A DNA stretch of 64,000 nucleotides, taken from contig NZ_JAJQVM010000003.1 of NCBI RefSeq assembly GCF_021234875.1, positions 206,739 to 270,738 on the forward strand, written 5' to 3'. This document shows positions 54,821 to 63,975 of this stretch, one piece after another; the stretch's first letter is position 1, and each line of letters opens with the position of its first letter. The notes below the pieces were generated by a model. It saw only the letters and a list, made by a program, of their open reading frames with translations. It was not told where the DNA came from and made no database searches. Position numbers and translations under genes: made by a program. The DNA comes from Marinibactrum halimedae (GTDB taxonomy: Bacteria; Pseudomonadota; Gammaproteobacteria; Pseudomonadales; Cellvibrionaceae).

Positions 54821-55926
54821 GGGTGAAAAATCCTTCAAACAATCGCTACCAATTTACGTTCATCGGTTAAAGTCGGTGCATTATCAGATCGCCTTATAGA
54901 GACACAGCCCGCAAAACAGGCCGAATTAAGACGAACCACGGCGTAACCTCGACAAGTGATACGACAAACGATGGACGGGTTGTTATGCCTTTCTAATGTA
55001 CTTGAATCGCTTTTCCTTATAAATGCAAGCAGTATTTCGGGTTCTGCTTTGTCACTTTGCTTTTATAAGGCGCTGGCGAGACAAGGTCGGTTGTCGAGTT
55101 ATTTCCGTTGCCCTAATTTCCCGGTGTGTACTTTTCACCCCATGTATTATGATGAAGGCCCACCATTTAAATCACCATAGTTACCCGTCGGTAAGCCTTA
55201 CTGGTCAATGTATCCTTGTGGTTATTGTATTTCCCGTTTTAATAATTTCTTCCCCCAAATGAATGGCTAACATTTTGTCCTTCGAGAGGAATCCCCTTCA
55301 TAAGGTGAATTCATAAGTCAGCATTTAGGAAGCCTTAACGCACTTAATGTTATGAAGGGTAGGTTGATTAGTGTCTTCTATTGCACTTGGGGGCAGTAAG
55401 CGAATAAATCAGACGCATTCTTGCGCTACCTCATCTTTCTCCATCTAATTCCATTATAGCGCTCAGAAAACATCCCTGAACGCAGGGTGAATATTTTGTG
55501 ATCAATGTCGTAAAAGGTTTTTTGGAAGAGGCCGTGGCGTTTATTGCTAAGTCAGCGACCACTTAACAGTCAGGTCCCGATTTGGAAGGCGGTAAAATGG
55601 CGTGCTTTATTACAGTGCAGTTAAGCCATATGTGTACTATAAATAGTTGCGTTAAAACAGAAGCTTCTTATTTGAAAAAATTCTTCGCATCGGCATTGGT
55701 TAATGAGTGTTCAGAGTCGCTTACTGAGTGTCGTTGAATTTCTTATTCGATTTTATAAAAAGACAATATCGGCCAAAAAATTTGGCAATGTTGATTTGAT
55801 AATGTACGTCGACAAATTTACGTTCATAAATAATATAAGTCGATAATAAAGCGATGGGTTTCTCCCGGCATTCACCCTATTTATTCTCCATACCTTTCTC
55901 TTCCTCAGAGTGGAATAACTCTCATT
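54821..55926. other. 1.1-kb region without a recognised gene
   Basis: A large non-coding gap between the envelope cluster and the AEC permease gene. Two small plus-strand ORFs (54956-55180, 55023-55262) lack ribosome sites, overlap each other and have odd composition, so they were not called. No tRNA or rRNA was recognised. It may hold promoters, an sRNA or a decayed gene. Confidence 0.5.
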
Positions 55927-56829
55927 ATGATGACAGAACTGTTCAGTATTTTAGCTCCTCCTTTTTTGTGTATGGTCATTGGCATGGCTTGGGTAAAGGG
56001 GGGGAGCGCCTTTGAAACGGAGTTTGTGACAAAATTAGTGATGTGGGTAGGCGCCCCCTGTTTAGTGGTGTATGTGATTGGGCGTAGCGAAGTGGCCAAT
56101 CAGGAGATATTGCTTGTGAGTGCGGTAGCGCTTTTTGTCATCCTGTTTACCGGTATTCTTGGCTACATCACTTTGCGTGCGTTGCGTTTAGACATAGCGA
56201 CTTATTTGCCACCCGTCTTATTCTCCAATAATGGTTATCTGGGTGTGCCGGTGGCACTGTACGCGTTTGGTGAATCAGGTTTGGCCCTTTCACTGGGATT
56301 TTTTATCGTTTTTTTAGTATTGCAAAACTCTGTAGGAATTCTCTTTTATAACTATGGTAATCAAGCGCTGAGTAAGAATCTTACGTTTGTGTTTCGTCAG
56401 CCGGTTTTTTATGGGGTATTAATCGGTATGGGGATATTGCAAATGGGGTGGGAGTGGCCACAGTGGACAGGCAGAAGTTTGCAACTGCTGTCTGGTATTA
56501 CGATCCCATTGATGATGTTAACGCTGGGAGTATCGCTGATTGCCTTAAAGCCCAGCAGTGTTTGGATTGGCTTGTTGGTGACATTGTTGCGGATTGGGGG
56601 CGGTTTTTTGGGTGCTTGGTTGATTACGGGTTGGATGGATTTGAATCCGCTTTTAAAAGCAGTCTGCCTTGTTCAGGCCAGTATGCCTGTAGCGGTCTTT
56701 AACTATCTATACTCATTGAAATTTGGCCAAGATCATACAGCGGTAGCAGGAACAGTCGTGGTCTCAACGTTAACCTCTATTATTACTCTGCCATTGGTGG
56801 TGGCTTATGCGCTTTCGTTGCTTCGTTAA
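55927..56829 (+). CDS. AEC family permease
   Basis: A 300-residue transporter of the auxin-efflux-carrier family with about ten helices. It has the usual pattern: an N-terminal block (FSILAPPFLCMVIGMAWVKGG), a central discontinuity with SNNGYLGVPVALYAFGESG (family hallmark NxGxxGxP), and a C-terminal block with LVQASMPVAVFNYLYSL. It probably exports organic acids or amino acids. The family is broad and the substrate cannot be read. It is 132 bp before purU in the same direction. Confidence 0.88.
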   Translation: MMTELFSILAPPFLCMVIGMAWVKGGSAFETEFVTKLVMWVGAPCLVVYVIGRSEVANQEILLVSAVALFVILFTGILGYITLRALRLDIATYLPPVLFSNNGYLGVPVALYAFGESGLALSLGFFIVFLVLQNSVGILFYNYGNQALSKNLTFVFRQPVFYGVLIGMGILQMGWEWPQWTGRSLQLLSGITIPLMMLTLGVSLIALKPSSVWIGLLVTLLRIGGGFLGAWLITGWMDLNPLLKAVCLVQASMPVAVFNYLYSLKFGQDHTAVAGTVVVSTLTSIITLPLVVAYALSLLR

Positions 56830-56961
56830 AGGGTTGATTAGTCTCCCTTTCAGAGAAGGTGGGTGTGTTATCATGCGCCAAAATTATTATATTGGCCTAT
56901 GAGAAATGTTTAAAAAATGGCCTTTTTTGAATACGTGTAGCGAGAAATCAGGTTAGAAAGC

Positions 56962-57885
56962 ATGTCAAAGACTCAGAATACAGAATCAACAAAAGTGGAA
57001 TTGGAAAATAAAGACACTGGCTCGTCATCCACCCATGAAGTGGTTTTAAAATTCAGTTGTAGTGATCAGCCAGGCATTGTGGCAGCGGTTGCCAATTTGT
57101 TTGCTCTACAAGGCTTTAATATTCGTGAGTCTTCACAATTCGAAGATGTACATACGCATAAATTTTTTATGCGAACGGTATTAGAGAGCTGTGAAGGGCC
57201 GAAATCCATTGAGCAAGTGAAAACCAGCTTTGAGCCCATCGCTCAGCGCTACGGTATGGAGTGGTCTTTATACGATAACCAATACAAACCCCGTGTGGTT
57301 ATTGCCGTATCTCAGTGGGGGCATTGTCTTGAGAATTTATTGGATGGTTACAAGCGCGGAACCTTGCCCATCGACATTGTTGCTGTGGTCTCGAATCATG
57401 CTGTAATGCAGCCATTATGTGAATGGTATCAGGTTCCTTTTCATCATTTACCCGTCACTAAAGACACTAAATCAGAGCAAGAAGCTGCCATACTGAATAT
57501 TTTTTCAGACAATAATGCGGATTTTTTAGTGCTTGCTCGCTATATGCAAATATTATCCAATGATTTATGTGAAGCCTTATCTGGCAAAGCCATTAACATT
57601 CATCATTCTTTCTTACCTGGTTTTAAAGGCGCTAAACCTTATCACCAAGCCTATGATCGCGGTGTGAAATTAATTGGTGCTACTGCGCATTATGTTACCA
57701 GTGAGTTGGATGAGGGTCCTATTATTGAACAGGCAGTGGAACGTGTATCTCACGCTAATACACCAGAAGAGTTGGTTGAAATTGGTCGAGATATTGAGGC
57801 TGTTGTTTTAAATCGGGCGGTACGTTGGCATGCGCAACATCGGGTTTTATTAAACGAAACTAAAACGGTTGTTTTTAGTCGGTAA
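56962..57885 (+). CDS. purU: formyltetrahydrofolate deformylase
   Basis: Hydrolyses 10-formyl-THF to formate and THF, supplying formate for purine synthesis and balancing one-carbon pools. An N-terminal ACT-type domain (LKFSCSDQPGIVAAVANLFA) precedes the formyltransferase domain. The catalytic region is INIHHSFLPGFKGAKPYHQA...HYVTSELDEGPII, with the Asn-His-Asp triad. The 307-residue length includes about 25 extra polar N-terminal residues. The family motif around KxDHCL is HCL in an altered context (VSQWGHCLENLL). The gene appears to be single. Confidence 0.94.
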   Translation: MSKTQNTESTKVELENKDTGSSSTHEVVLKFSCSDQPGIVAAVANLFALQGFNIRESSQFEDVHTHKFFMRTVLESCEGPKSIEQVKTSFEPIAQRYGMEWSLYDNQYKPRVVIAVSQWGHCLENLLDGYKRGTLPIDIVAVVSNHAVMQPLCEWYQVPFHHLPVTKDTKSEQEAAILNIFSDNNADFLVLARYMQILSNDLCEALSGKAINIHHSFLPGFKGAKPYHQAYDRGVKLIGATAHYVTSELDEGPIIEQAVERVSHANTPEELVEIGRDIEAVVLNRAVRWHAQHRVLLNETKTVVFSR

Positions 57886-57891
57886 TACCGA

Positions 57892-58211
57892 GTGAAAAGA
57901 AATGAACACGTAAAAATTATATGGAATACTTTATATTGCAAGCGCAGAACAACGTCGCTAACCAAGCTATTATCGTCGTCTTTGGATTGCTATAAAAACA
58001 TGACTCTACCACGGAGTGCGTGGTTGAGTGCTATAACGGATGCTCTTAGAGATTTTAGGGGTGATATTCGTCAGCAACAGGATTGAAGTATCAAGTGCCT
58101 TGCGTTGATGAGGTATTTGGCGATGATCCTGATATGCGTTGGTTCGGGTTAACCCCCGATCATACAGGCAAATACCCTAAAATGCGTCCGTACAAAGTTG
58201 AACAGCTATAA
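57892..58211 (+). pseudogene. possible gene remnant after purU
   Basis: Two short frames follow each other: one to 58086 with LPRSAWLSAITDALRDFRGD, and a second, open in another frame (58065-58211), with GLKYQVPCVDEVFGDDPDMR and DHTGKYPKMRPYK. The second has a protein-like composition, so the stretch may be a frameshifted remnant. No family was recognised. Confidence 0.35.
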
Positions 58212-58300
58212 CTGGTCGATCTTTACTTTAAAATCAGGCTTTCTGATGTAGCAAAAAAAGTTTTTCTAGTTGAATAATATATGGGCTACATTTTTAGTCT

Positions 58301-61186
58301 CTATATTTCTTTCACCGATAGCTGAGTGTTTATTCTAGATACATTTTCAATCTTTGCAATCTCACGCCTGAGCTCATGGAAAGCTTTAAATTTGCATTCG
58401 CAGTCAATAGCCGTATTTACATGAATGCTATAGTCTGATCTGCCAAAAGTGTGAAAAAGGTGTATTATGTTTTCATCTTTAGAAAATGAAATTAGACGCT
58501 CTTTAAATTTTTTGATAAGAGGGTTCACTTCATATATAAAATTTACTTTATAAGTTGGGTTGTTCGATATCCTTATGTTTATAGATGCATATACGTCTTG
58601 ATAGAAGTTTTTATTTGATGCTAAATTTTTTTGATAAGTGTCATTTCTGACTATTATTGTATCAGTTCTGTCGACTAAAAAATTTTTTAAAAGCTCTTCG
58701 GATATCGAATAAATTTTTTTTATTGAAGGGTTGTCATTTTTATTTCCTTTGTTTGGGTATAATAAAAGTACAAAGTCTTCATGCCCGCCGCTCGCAAAAA
58801 TAAACCAGGTGAATGCATTGCATCCATTTTTTATTTTTGGAAGTATGTACATTGCAAAATAGTGCCTAAACCCTTTGTGTATCAAATCTATTAGAATAGC
58901 TGCTAAAGGTTTTTCTTCTTGATTGTATAATGTTTCAAAATGACTCCAGTCGCCACTTGTGTTTTCAATTTTTAGTGGCCTTAAGAATCTTTTTCGTGTT
59001 TTGTAAGAAATGACTTCTTCTTTTCCTAAGTTTGGCCCTGTGTGTTTATAGTGTGGTATTGATAAGGAGCTTATCTCTTTTATCAAAAAAAGCCTATCGT
59101 AACGCCCGTAAGTGATCGCATTTATAAAATTTCCTTTCTTTTCTTCATTGTTAAACTCCAATGAACAGCTTAAGGATGCATGGCTGGGTTTTGAGTATAA
59201 GGCCAAATCGAGTAAATATGTCTCTTTTTGTAAAATATTTGACTTAAAATTTAAATCATGTTTATTGTAGTTGTTTTTTATAAAGCTTGAAAATTTTGCT
59301 CTTAATTTTCTTATTTGGTTTTTGCTGTCTTTGTGTTCCTCTGAGTTAAACGAGAGTATGTTTTTATTGATTTTTTTTATTTCCTCTCGTTTGTCATTTG
59401 TTTTTCCGATTTCGTTTTTTTCTAGAAATGCATTTGGTAAATACTCATACCCCATAAACATGGAGTTAAATATCAAATCAGCTTGACATATGTGATCTAA
59501 AAAACTGAGGTTGCTTGCAAGTTCCTTATAAAATTCTTTTGTTTTGGTGTAAGTGGTATTATCGTTTTTTAGCGCTTTTGAAAAGGTATATCTCCATGGT
59601 ATGTCATTTGCGTAATAGGATATGTTTTTTATTTTTTTATCATCCCTTTTATCGTCTTCCAATTTTTCGAATATAATTTCTTTTGATGTTTCAGATAAAA
59701 GCTGGATATTTAATATTTCATTTTCCTTATCTTTGCTTGCACTTTGATTTCTAGGTTTTTTGAAGTATAGCCAGGCGTTGTAGCCGATGTTTGATTTTTT
59801 TATGGCTCGGCTTAGCTCATCACCTAATTTTCTCCATATGGTGTTATGTCTGTTGTTGTCAACTAAGTTTAATCGCAGGTTAAGTATATTGTTAAGATGG
59901 CTTTTAAGAGAATAAATGTATTCTTTTTCTAAAGAGTCAAGATCGCCTATTTCTTCAAGAGTAGAGCATATAACCCTTCCTCTTAAATATGCTGCCATGT
60001 TTGAATAATTGGGTTTAAAAGGTGATATTAAATCATATAGGCTTTTCTTTTTTGGTTTTTTATTATCTTTGCTTGAGTTTTCATTTTCATTTAAAACAAT
60101 ATAATTGTCCAAAGAAATAAAGTTGTCATATTCATCTTTTAGAAAAGAGCTTTCATATGAGCTGCCTAGGTTCTCTAAAAACCATGCGTTTGCATGAGCA
60201 ACACCAAATTTACAGGTGGCAAGAATATCGCTTAAAACTTCTATGTCTAGCCTAAGCTTTGAAAATTCAGTATTCGGTAACCAGCTGCTAAAAAGATTAG
60301 TTAAATTTCGGCAGAGTTGGCCAAACTCCCCCAGTTCGCACTTAAAGCCTATAATTTCTGCTTTTAAATCCCGGGTTAAATCATGAATTAATATATGCGC
60401 TGCTTCATGCCCTGCAATGGAATGAAGAGCTGAATTGTCGACCCACCAAAATGACATAACAAAAATATTAAAAGAATCATCATTATCTGGAGTAAGTTTT
60501 TTTTCTTCATTTAGAAGTGTTTTTCGAAATAAATCAGGGTTTTTTGTAGTATTCTTCCCCCTGAAATACTCCACAAAATGTTCATCGTCATATGTCCAGC
60601 TATGCATTGCAGATTGAAGGTTTTTATATGGAAGTGTTTTTTTAACTCCAATTTTTGTCAGAAACTTATTGAGATCATAAAGTGTGAATATAGATAATAG
60701 TTTTATATATTCCTCTACAAAGCCTTGCTCAATCGACCGCCTCAATATTGGGGATGGATCTTCTAGTTGGCAGGTTTCTAATATTTGTTCAATTTTATGA
60801 GTAAGCAACCCAATGGTTCGTGCTATTAACTTCGCTCTTTCCCTGAAGTGAGATTGAAAAATAATGATTTCATAGTGTCTTATTGTTTTGATGGTTTCAT
60901 CGGAGCCCGCTTCAATTGAATTTTTCCCCATGTAGTCTGTTAAAGTGTATTTTTGATACTTGTCATAATCTTCAATAATTGACTTTAAGTTTTTTTCTAA
61001 TTTTTCACAGTTGCTATAAATTTCCGTCATTTCATCAGAAAGGCCACTCACTTCTCTAGAGGATTTATAAAAATTGGCTACATTTTTTATATGATTTAAT
61101 TCATTTTTTAGTGTGCTAAGCCTTTTGTATAAATCGAAATTAGCTATCCGATAAAGAACTTCGGGGTCTCCATCTTTCATAAACAT
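58301..61186 (-). CDS. large HEXXH-motif protein of unknown family
   Basis: A 961-residue cytoplasmic protein, very Lys/Asn-rich and AT-rich unlike its neighbours. The only motif is a zincin-like HEAAH at residues 260-264 in SIAGHEAAHILIHDL, with EVLSD at 316-320 as a candidate Glu ligand. The N-terminal 130 residues are coiled-coil-like. The last 50 residues (FGRSDYSIHVNTAIDCECKF, FHELRREIAKIENVSRIN) resemble the ligand-binding domain of Lrp/AsnC proteins. It follows a polytopic membrane protein by 7 nt. The pair may be a mobile-island defence or signalling system; function is unknown. Confidence 0.78.
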   Translation of the reverse strand: MFMKDGDPEVLYRIANFDLYKRLSTLKNELNHIKNVANFYKSSREVSGLSDEMTEIYSNCEKLEKNLKSIIEDYDKYQKYTLTDYMGKNSIEAGSDETIKTIRHYEIIIFQSHFRERAKLIARTIGLLTHKIEQILETCQLEDPSPILRRSIEQGFVEEYIKLLSIFTLYDLNKFLTKIGVKKTLPYKNLQSAMHSWTYDDEHFVEYFRGKNTTKNPDLFRKTLLNEEKKLTPDNDDSFNIFVMSFWWVDNSALHSIAGHEAAHILIHDLTRDLKAEIIGFKCELGEFGQLCRNLTNLFSSWLPNTEFSKLRLDIEVLSDILATCKFGVAHANAWFLENLGSSYESSFLKDEYDNFISLDNYIVLNENENSSKDNKKPKKKSLYDLISPFKPNYSNMAAYLRGRVICSTLEEIGDLDSLEKEYIYSLKSHLNNILNLRLNLVDNNRHNTIWRKLGDELSRAIKKSNIGYNAWLYFKKPRNQSASKDKENEILNIQLLSETSKEIIFEKLEDDKRDDKKIKNISYYANDIPWRYTFSKALKNDNTTYTKTKEFYKELASNLSFLDHICQADLIFNSMFMGYEYLPNAFLEKNEIGKTNDKREEIKKINKNILSFNSEEHKDSKNQIRKLRAKFSSFIKNNYNKHDLNFKSNILQKETYLLDLALYSKPSHASLSCSLEFNNEEKKGNFINAITYGRYDRLFLIKEISSLSIPHYKHTGPNLGKEEVISYKTRKRFLRPLKIENTSGDWSHFETLYNQEEKPLAAILIDLIHKGFRHYFAMYILPKIKNGCNAFTWFIFASGGHEDFVLLLYPNKGNKNDNPSIKKIYSISEELLKNFLVDRTDTIIVRNDTYQKNLASNKNFYQDVYASINIRISNNPTYKVNFIYEVNPLIKKFKERLISFSKDENIIHLFHTFGRSDYSIHVNTAIDCECKFKAFHELRREIAKIENVSRINTQLSVKEI

Positions 61187-61193
61187 ATTCCAT

Positions 61194-62375
61194 CTAGATA
61201 ATACTTAAAAATGTCCAAAGAAATGGCAGGAGTGAAAGCACAATTAATGAGCTCAATTTTCTTCCACCAATAAAACCTATTAATTCTTCATTATAATTTA
61301 TTGATTTGGGTTGAATAAGATTCTCGAAGGGTAATTGCAGTGATATCTCTTCCGATGATAGATCTGAATTTCTCGATATATTCTCTGATACAAAGAAGAA
61401 ATAAGTATAAAAAGAAATGGCCCAAGACAAGCTGTTTATCCATATTGTGGACTTGTTATAATCGCAATGCAGTGTTCCTAAGATGATTATATTTACAAAA
61501 ATTATAATCCAAGAAATAGAAACTCCACCCAAAGGGATAAGTAATAATTTTAGAGGTAAGCGACTTTCTTTAGGCTGGAAGCATTCAAAGAAAGCTGATC
61601 TATATATGATTTTTGATAAGCTTTCGGGTACGAGCCACCCTTGAGGGTGTACACGTGGTTTTATTTTCATTGACTCCATAATAGATCCTGATAGAGGTTC
61701 AGGAAAGTGTGGTAAATTAATTAATTTTTCTATACCATTTACTCTTAATCCTTTCTTCAAGGTCATGTAAATAGCAATGAAATAAATAAATACTATTGTT
61801 ATCGATACTAAAAAGTATACTCCATAAGTAGGTGTTGTAGTTTTTTGATTATTACAGATGGCTTCTGGAGTGGGTTCTAGAATTATTGGAATGGCAATCA
61901 AATAGAGAAAAATATGCATCAAAAACAAAGGGGTCCATCTGGCACTATTTCTGTATTTTTGCCTTAGTTGATCTTGATGGCCTGTGTTAATGTCGCTGCT
62001 ATCAAATTGAGATATTTTAAATAAAGAGAGGGAAGCTTTAAGTGCTATTGATATAGGGATTATGCTAAAAATAATAAATATAATGATAAAAAATGCATAC
62101 GCTAAAAAATTTTTACTTTGGGTTGTGTACGCAATAAGCATTCCGGGAGTATTGCTTATTATTATTGTGAATATAGTCCAAAGAAGCCAATAATAATTGG
62201 GTCTAAAATAAACGAAGGTGTAATTAATATCGCTCTCATATACTAATTTAAAGGTGAACCTGGGTGAGCTTAATACACATTCAGATAACAAAGTAATTTT
62301 ATTTTTTAATTTTTGAAGAAAATATTGAGTGAATCGAATCAAATTATAGAATTTTTGAGCAATTATTCTATCCAT
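61194..62375 (-). CDS. polytopic membrane protein, unknown function
   Basis: A 393-residue inner-membrane protein with about seven hydrophobic helices (two near residues 55-110, two near 150-205, two near 275-335 and one at the C-terminus). It has a basic N-terminus and cytoplasmic-looking loops (IKPRVHPQGWLVPESLSKII). No transporter signature was seen. It is followed by the HEXXH gene after 7 nt, so they are co-expressed and probably partners. Codon use is AT-rich as in the partner. Confidence 0.75.
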   Translation of the reverse strand: MDRIIAQKFYNLIRFTQYFLQKLKNKITLLSECVLSSPRFTFKLVYESDINYTFVYFRPNYYWLLWTIFTIIISNTPGMLIAYTTQSKNFLAYAFFIIIFIIFSIIPISIALKASLSLFKISQFDSSDINTGHQDQLRQKYRNSARWTPLFLMHIFLYLIAIPIILEPTPEAICNNQKTTTPTYGVYFLVSITIVFIYFIAIYMTLKKGLRVNGIEKLINLPHFPEPLSGSIMESMKIKPRVHPQGWLVPESLSKIIYRSAFFECFQPKESRLPLKLLLIPLGGVSISWIIIFVNIIILGTLHCDYNKSTIWINSLSWAISFYTYFFFVSENISRNSDLSSEEISLQLPFENLIQPKSINYNEELIGFIGGRKLSSLIVLSLLPFLWTFLSII

Positions 62376-62420
62376 AGTTTTTTAACTTAACACTCTTAAA
62401 ATATACCTCATTTACATACT

Positions 62421-62452
62421 AAAATTAATAAGAGGTGTCACTGTAACACCTC
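62421..62452 (-). terminator. terminator after the coiled-coil gene
   Basis: On the minus strand GAGGTGT and ACACCTC form a 7-bp stem with a 7-nt loop, followed by TTATTAATTTTAG. It separates the coiled-coil gene from the membrane protein gene. Confidence 0.6.
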
Positions 62453-62492
62453 AAGGCAAATTGATATTCAGGGGAGAGGATTAAAGAAATAT

Positions 62493-63086
62493 CTAATATC
62501 GAGTTAGATGAGAATGATAATTATCTTGAACGCCACCATAGCGAGAAAAAGGGCCTGGCTTCTTTGATCGTCCTTCGGTGGGCCTCGCAATGTCTTCTCG
62601 TTCCGCAATATAGCGATTAGCAGATGTCATAAAACTCAGCTCAACACCAACACCTTCTACTTCATTGCGTAGGTCTTTTGAAAGAGTCTCTATTTTATCA
62701 TCTAAGTCTTTTGAGCGTTTCTCTTGTTTATCATCTAGGTCTTTTGAAAGAGTCTCTATTTTATCATCTAAGTCTTTTGAGCGTTTCTCTTGTTTATCAT
62801 CTAGGTCTTTTGAAAGAGTCTCTATTTTATCATCTAAGTCTTTTGAGCGTTTCTCTTGTTTATCATCTAGGTCTTTTGAAAGAGTCTCTATTTTATCATC
62901 TAAGTCTTTTGAGCGTTTCTCTTGTTTATCATCTAGGTCTTTTGAAAGTCTTTCAATATCATCCTTAAATTCACTCTTAAGATCGTTAATATCTCGTGAA
63001 AATTTTTCAAACATTGTAGAGAGCATTGATGCTAGCTGTTCATTATCCATATCTGAGCCTAAATCGTTATTACCTCGTATGTTCAT
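62493..63086 (-). CDS. coiled-coil protein with exact 22-residue repeats
   Basis: A 197-residue protein. After a short N-terminal region (DMDNEQLASMLSTMFEKFSR) comes a heptad-like stretch made of four identical 22-residue units, SKDLDDKQEKR plus SKDLDDKIETL, encoded by four 66-bp repeats. The C-terminus (about 145-197) is not repetitive. Charged heptads indicate a long coiled coil, perhaps a bridge or spacer. The start is the ATG at 63086 with an AAGGA site at 8 nt; a TTG at 63122 is less likely. It may belong to the adjoining two-gene island. Confidence 0.8.
   Translation of the reverse strand: MNIRGNNDLGSDMDNEQLASMLSTMFEKFSRDINDLKSEFKDDIERLSKDLDDKQEKRSKDLDDKIETLSKDLDDKQEKRSKDLDDKIETLSKDLDDKQEKRSKDLDDKIETLSKDLDDKQEKRSKDLDDKIETLSKDLRNEVEGVGVELSFMTSANRYIAEREDIARPTEGRSKKPGPFSRYGGVQDNYHSHLTRY
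62671..62948. repeat. 66-bp tandem repeat, four identical copies
   Basis: The 66-bp unit starts at 62671, 62737, 62803 and 62869 with no mismatch between copies, then a partial copy from 62935. The unit length is a multiple of three and of 11 residues, so copy changes keep frame and coiled-coil register. Exact identity points to recent expansion or gene conversion. Confidence 0.95.
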
Positions 63087-63678
63087 ATTATATATCCTTA
63101 TATTAGATTTTTTTTGATTCAATTTGCTTTTTACATGTATTTTAAAAAGTCAAGCAAAAATACCTGTTTTTTAAAGCTACATCACACTCTAAGCTTAAAT
63201 CTGGGCGCTAATCATACAGCACTCATTGGCCTTTGTGATAATTAGGGGCGATTTCCCAGTAGATCTATTGGAGATAAAAGGTGAATAGCCCTGTCAAATC
63301 TGTCTTAAACTTTATAAACGATAGAACAATTTGTCCACATATGTGAAAAAAACTGCAAATTTGGCATATAGTTCATCTTCCTCTGTGAGCTGTGATGAAC
63401 AGTGTGGCCTGCTCCCTATGAAACCTATCGACCAACCGTAAGCCCAGTGTTTCGTCTCTGGACTTCGACTGAGAAAGATCTAGGAGGTTAATAATCATAT
63501 TGCGCCATTTCTTTGAAAAATTTGACGTTCAATTTTCAATCAATGTGCACTTGAGGTCACTTTATAAATGAGGTTTTCCGTTAGCATATGCCTCTAAACG
63601 TAAACGCCAAACCAACAACCTCCTACAACCCCACCTTCCAAACCAATAACCTACTGTCTCCACCCAAAGGAGACTACC
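63087..63678. other. intergenic region at the island/IS66 boundary
   Basis: About 590 bp between the coiled-coil gene and the IS66 tnpA frame. GTAAGCCCAGTG at 63438 begins with the GTAAGC typical of IS66 ends and is a candidate left terminus, though the spacing to tnpA is long. Nothing else was recognised; an overlapping 64-codon ORF at 63588 was not called. Confidence 0.4.
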
Positions 63679-63975
63679 ATGCCCAAATATCGCCGTTACA
63701 ACTGGCCCCACCTCTTGTCAGAATTCGAAAAATCCGAGCTAACCCAAGTGGAATTCTGCAAGCAACACAACGTCAACCCTAAATATTTCAGCATCAAACT
63801 GTCCGAACGAAAGAAAGCGCAAGCTTTTGCAACCGTGGTCGTACAACCCCATAAAGAACCCACACAGCCCCAGCCCTTGGACAAGCTCATCATAGAAATA
63901 GGCCAATGCAAAATTCATTGCCCAGCCGCCATGTCCATACCCAATCTCGTTGCCCTAGTGAAATCGCTGACATGA
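63679..63975 (+). CDS. tnpA: IS66 family TnpA-type accessory protein
   Basis: A 98-residue protein with the IS66 Orf1 layout: an N-terminal helix-turn-helix (WPHLLSEFEKSELTQVEFCKQHNVNPKYFSIKLSERKK), a linker, and the C-terminal block LIIEIGQCKIHCPAAMSIPNLVALVKSL common to this family. IS66 elements carry tnpA, tnpB and the transposase gene tnpC in this order. A GGAG ribosome site precedes the start. The stop overlaps the next start by 4 nt (ATGA), as usual in IS66. Confidence 0.9.
   Translation: MPKYRRYNWPHLLSEFEKSELTQVEFCKQHNVNPKYFSIKLSERKKAQAFATVVVQPHKEPTQPQPLDKLIIEIGQCKIHCPAAMSIPNLVALVKSLT

Noticed and set aside
54956..55262. Two small ORFs in the long gap
   Set aside because: They overlap in different frames, lack ribosome sites and have no protein-like pattern.
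62671..62948. CRISPR-like array
   Set aside because: The repeats are contiguous and identical without spacers, and they code for a coiled coil; no cas genes are present.
62665..63117. 150-codon plus-strand ORF with SSKSFERFSCL repeats
   Set aside because: Antisense of the 66-bp repeats of the coiled-coil gene. The minus-strand frame has a good ribosome site and heptad pattern.
63588..63782. 64-codon ORF overlapping the IS66 tnpA start
   Set aside because: It overlaps tnpA in another frame and is Pro/Thr/Asn-rich without homology; tnpA has the ribosome site and family motifs.
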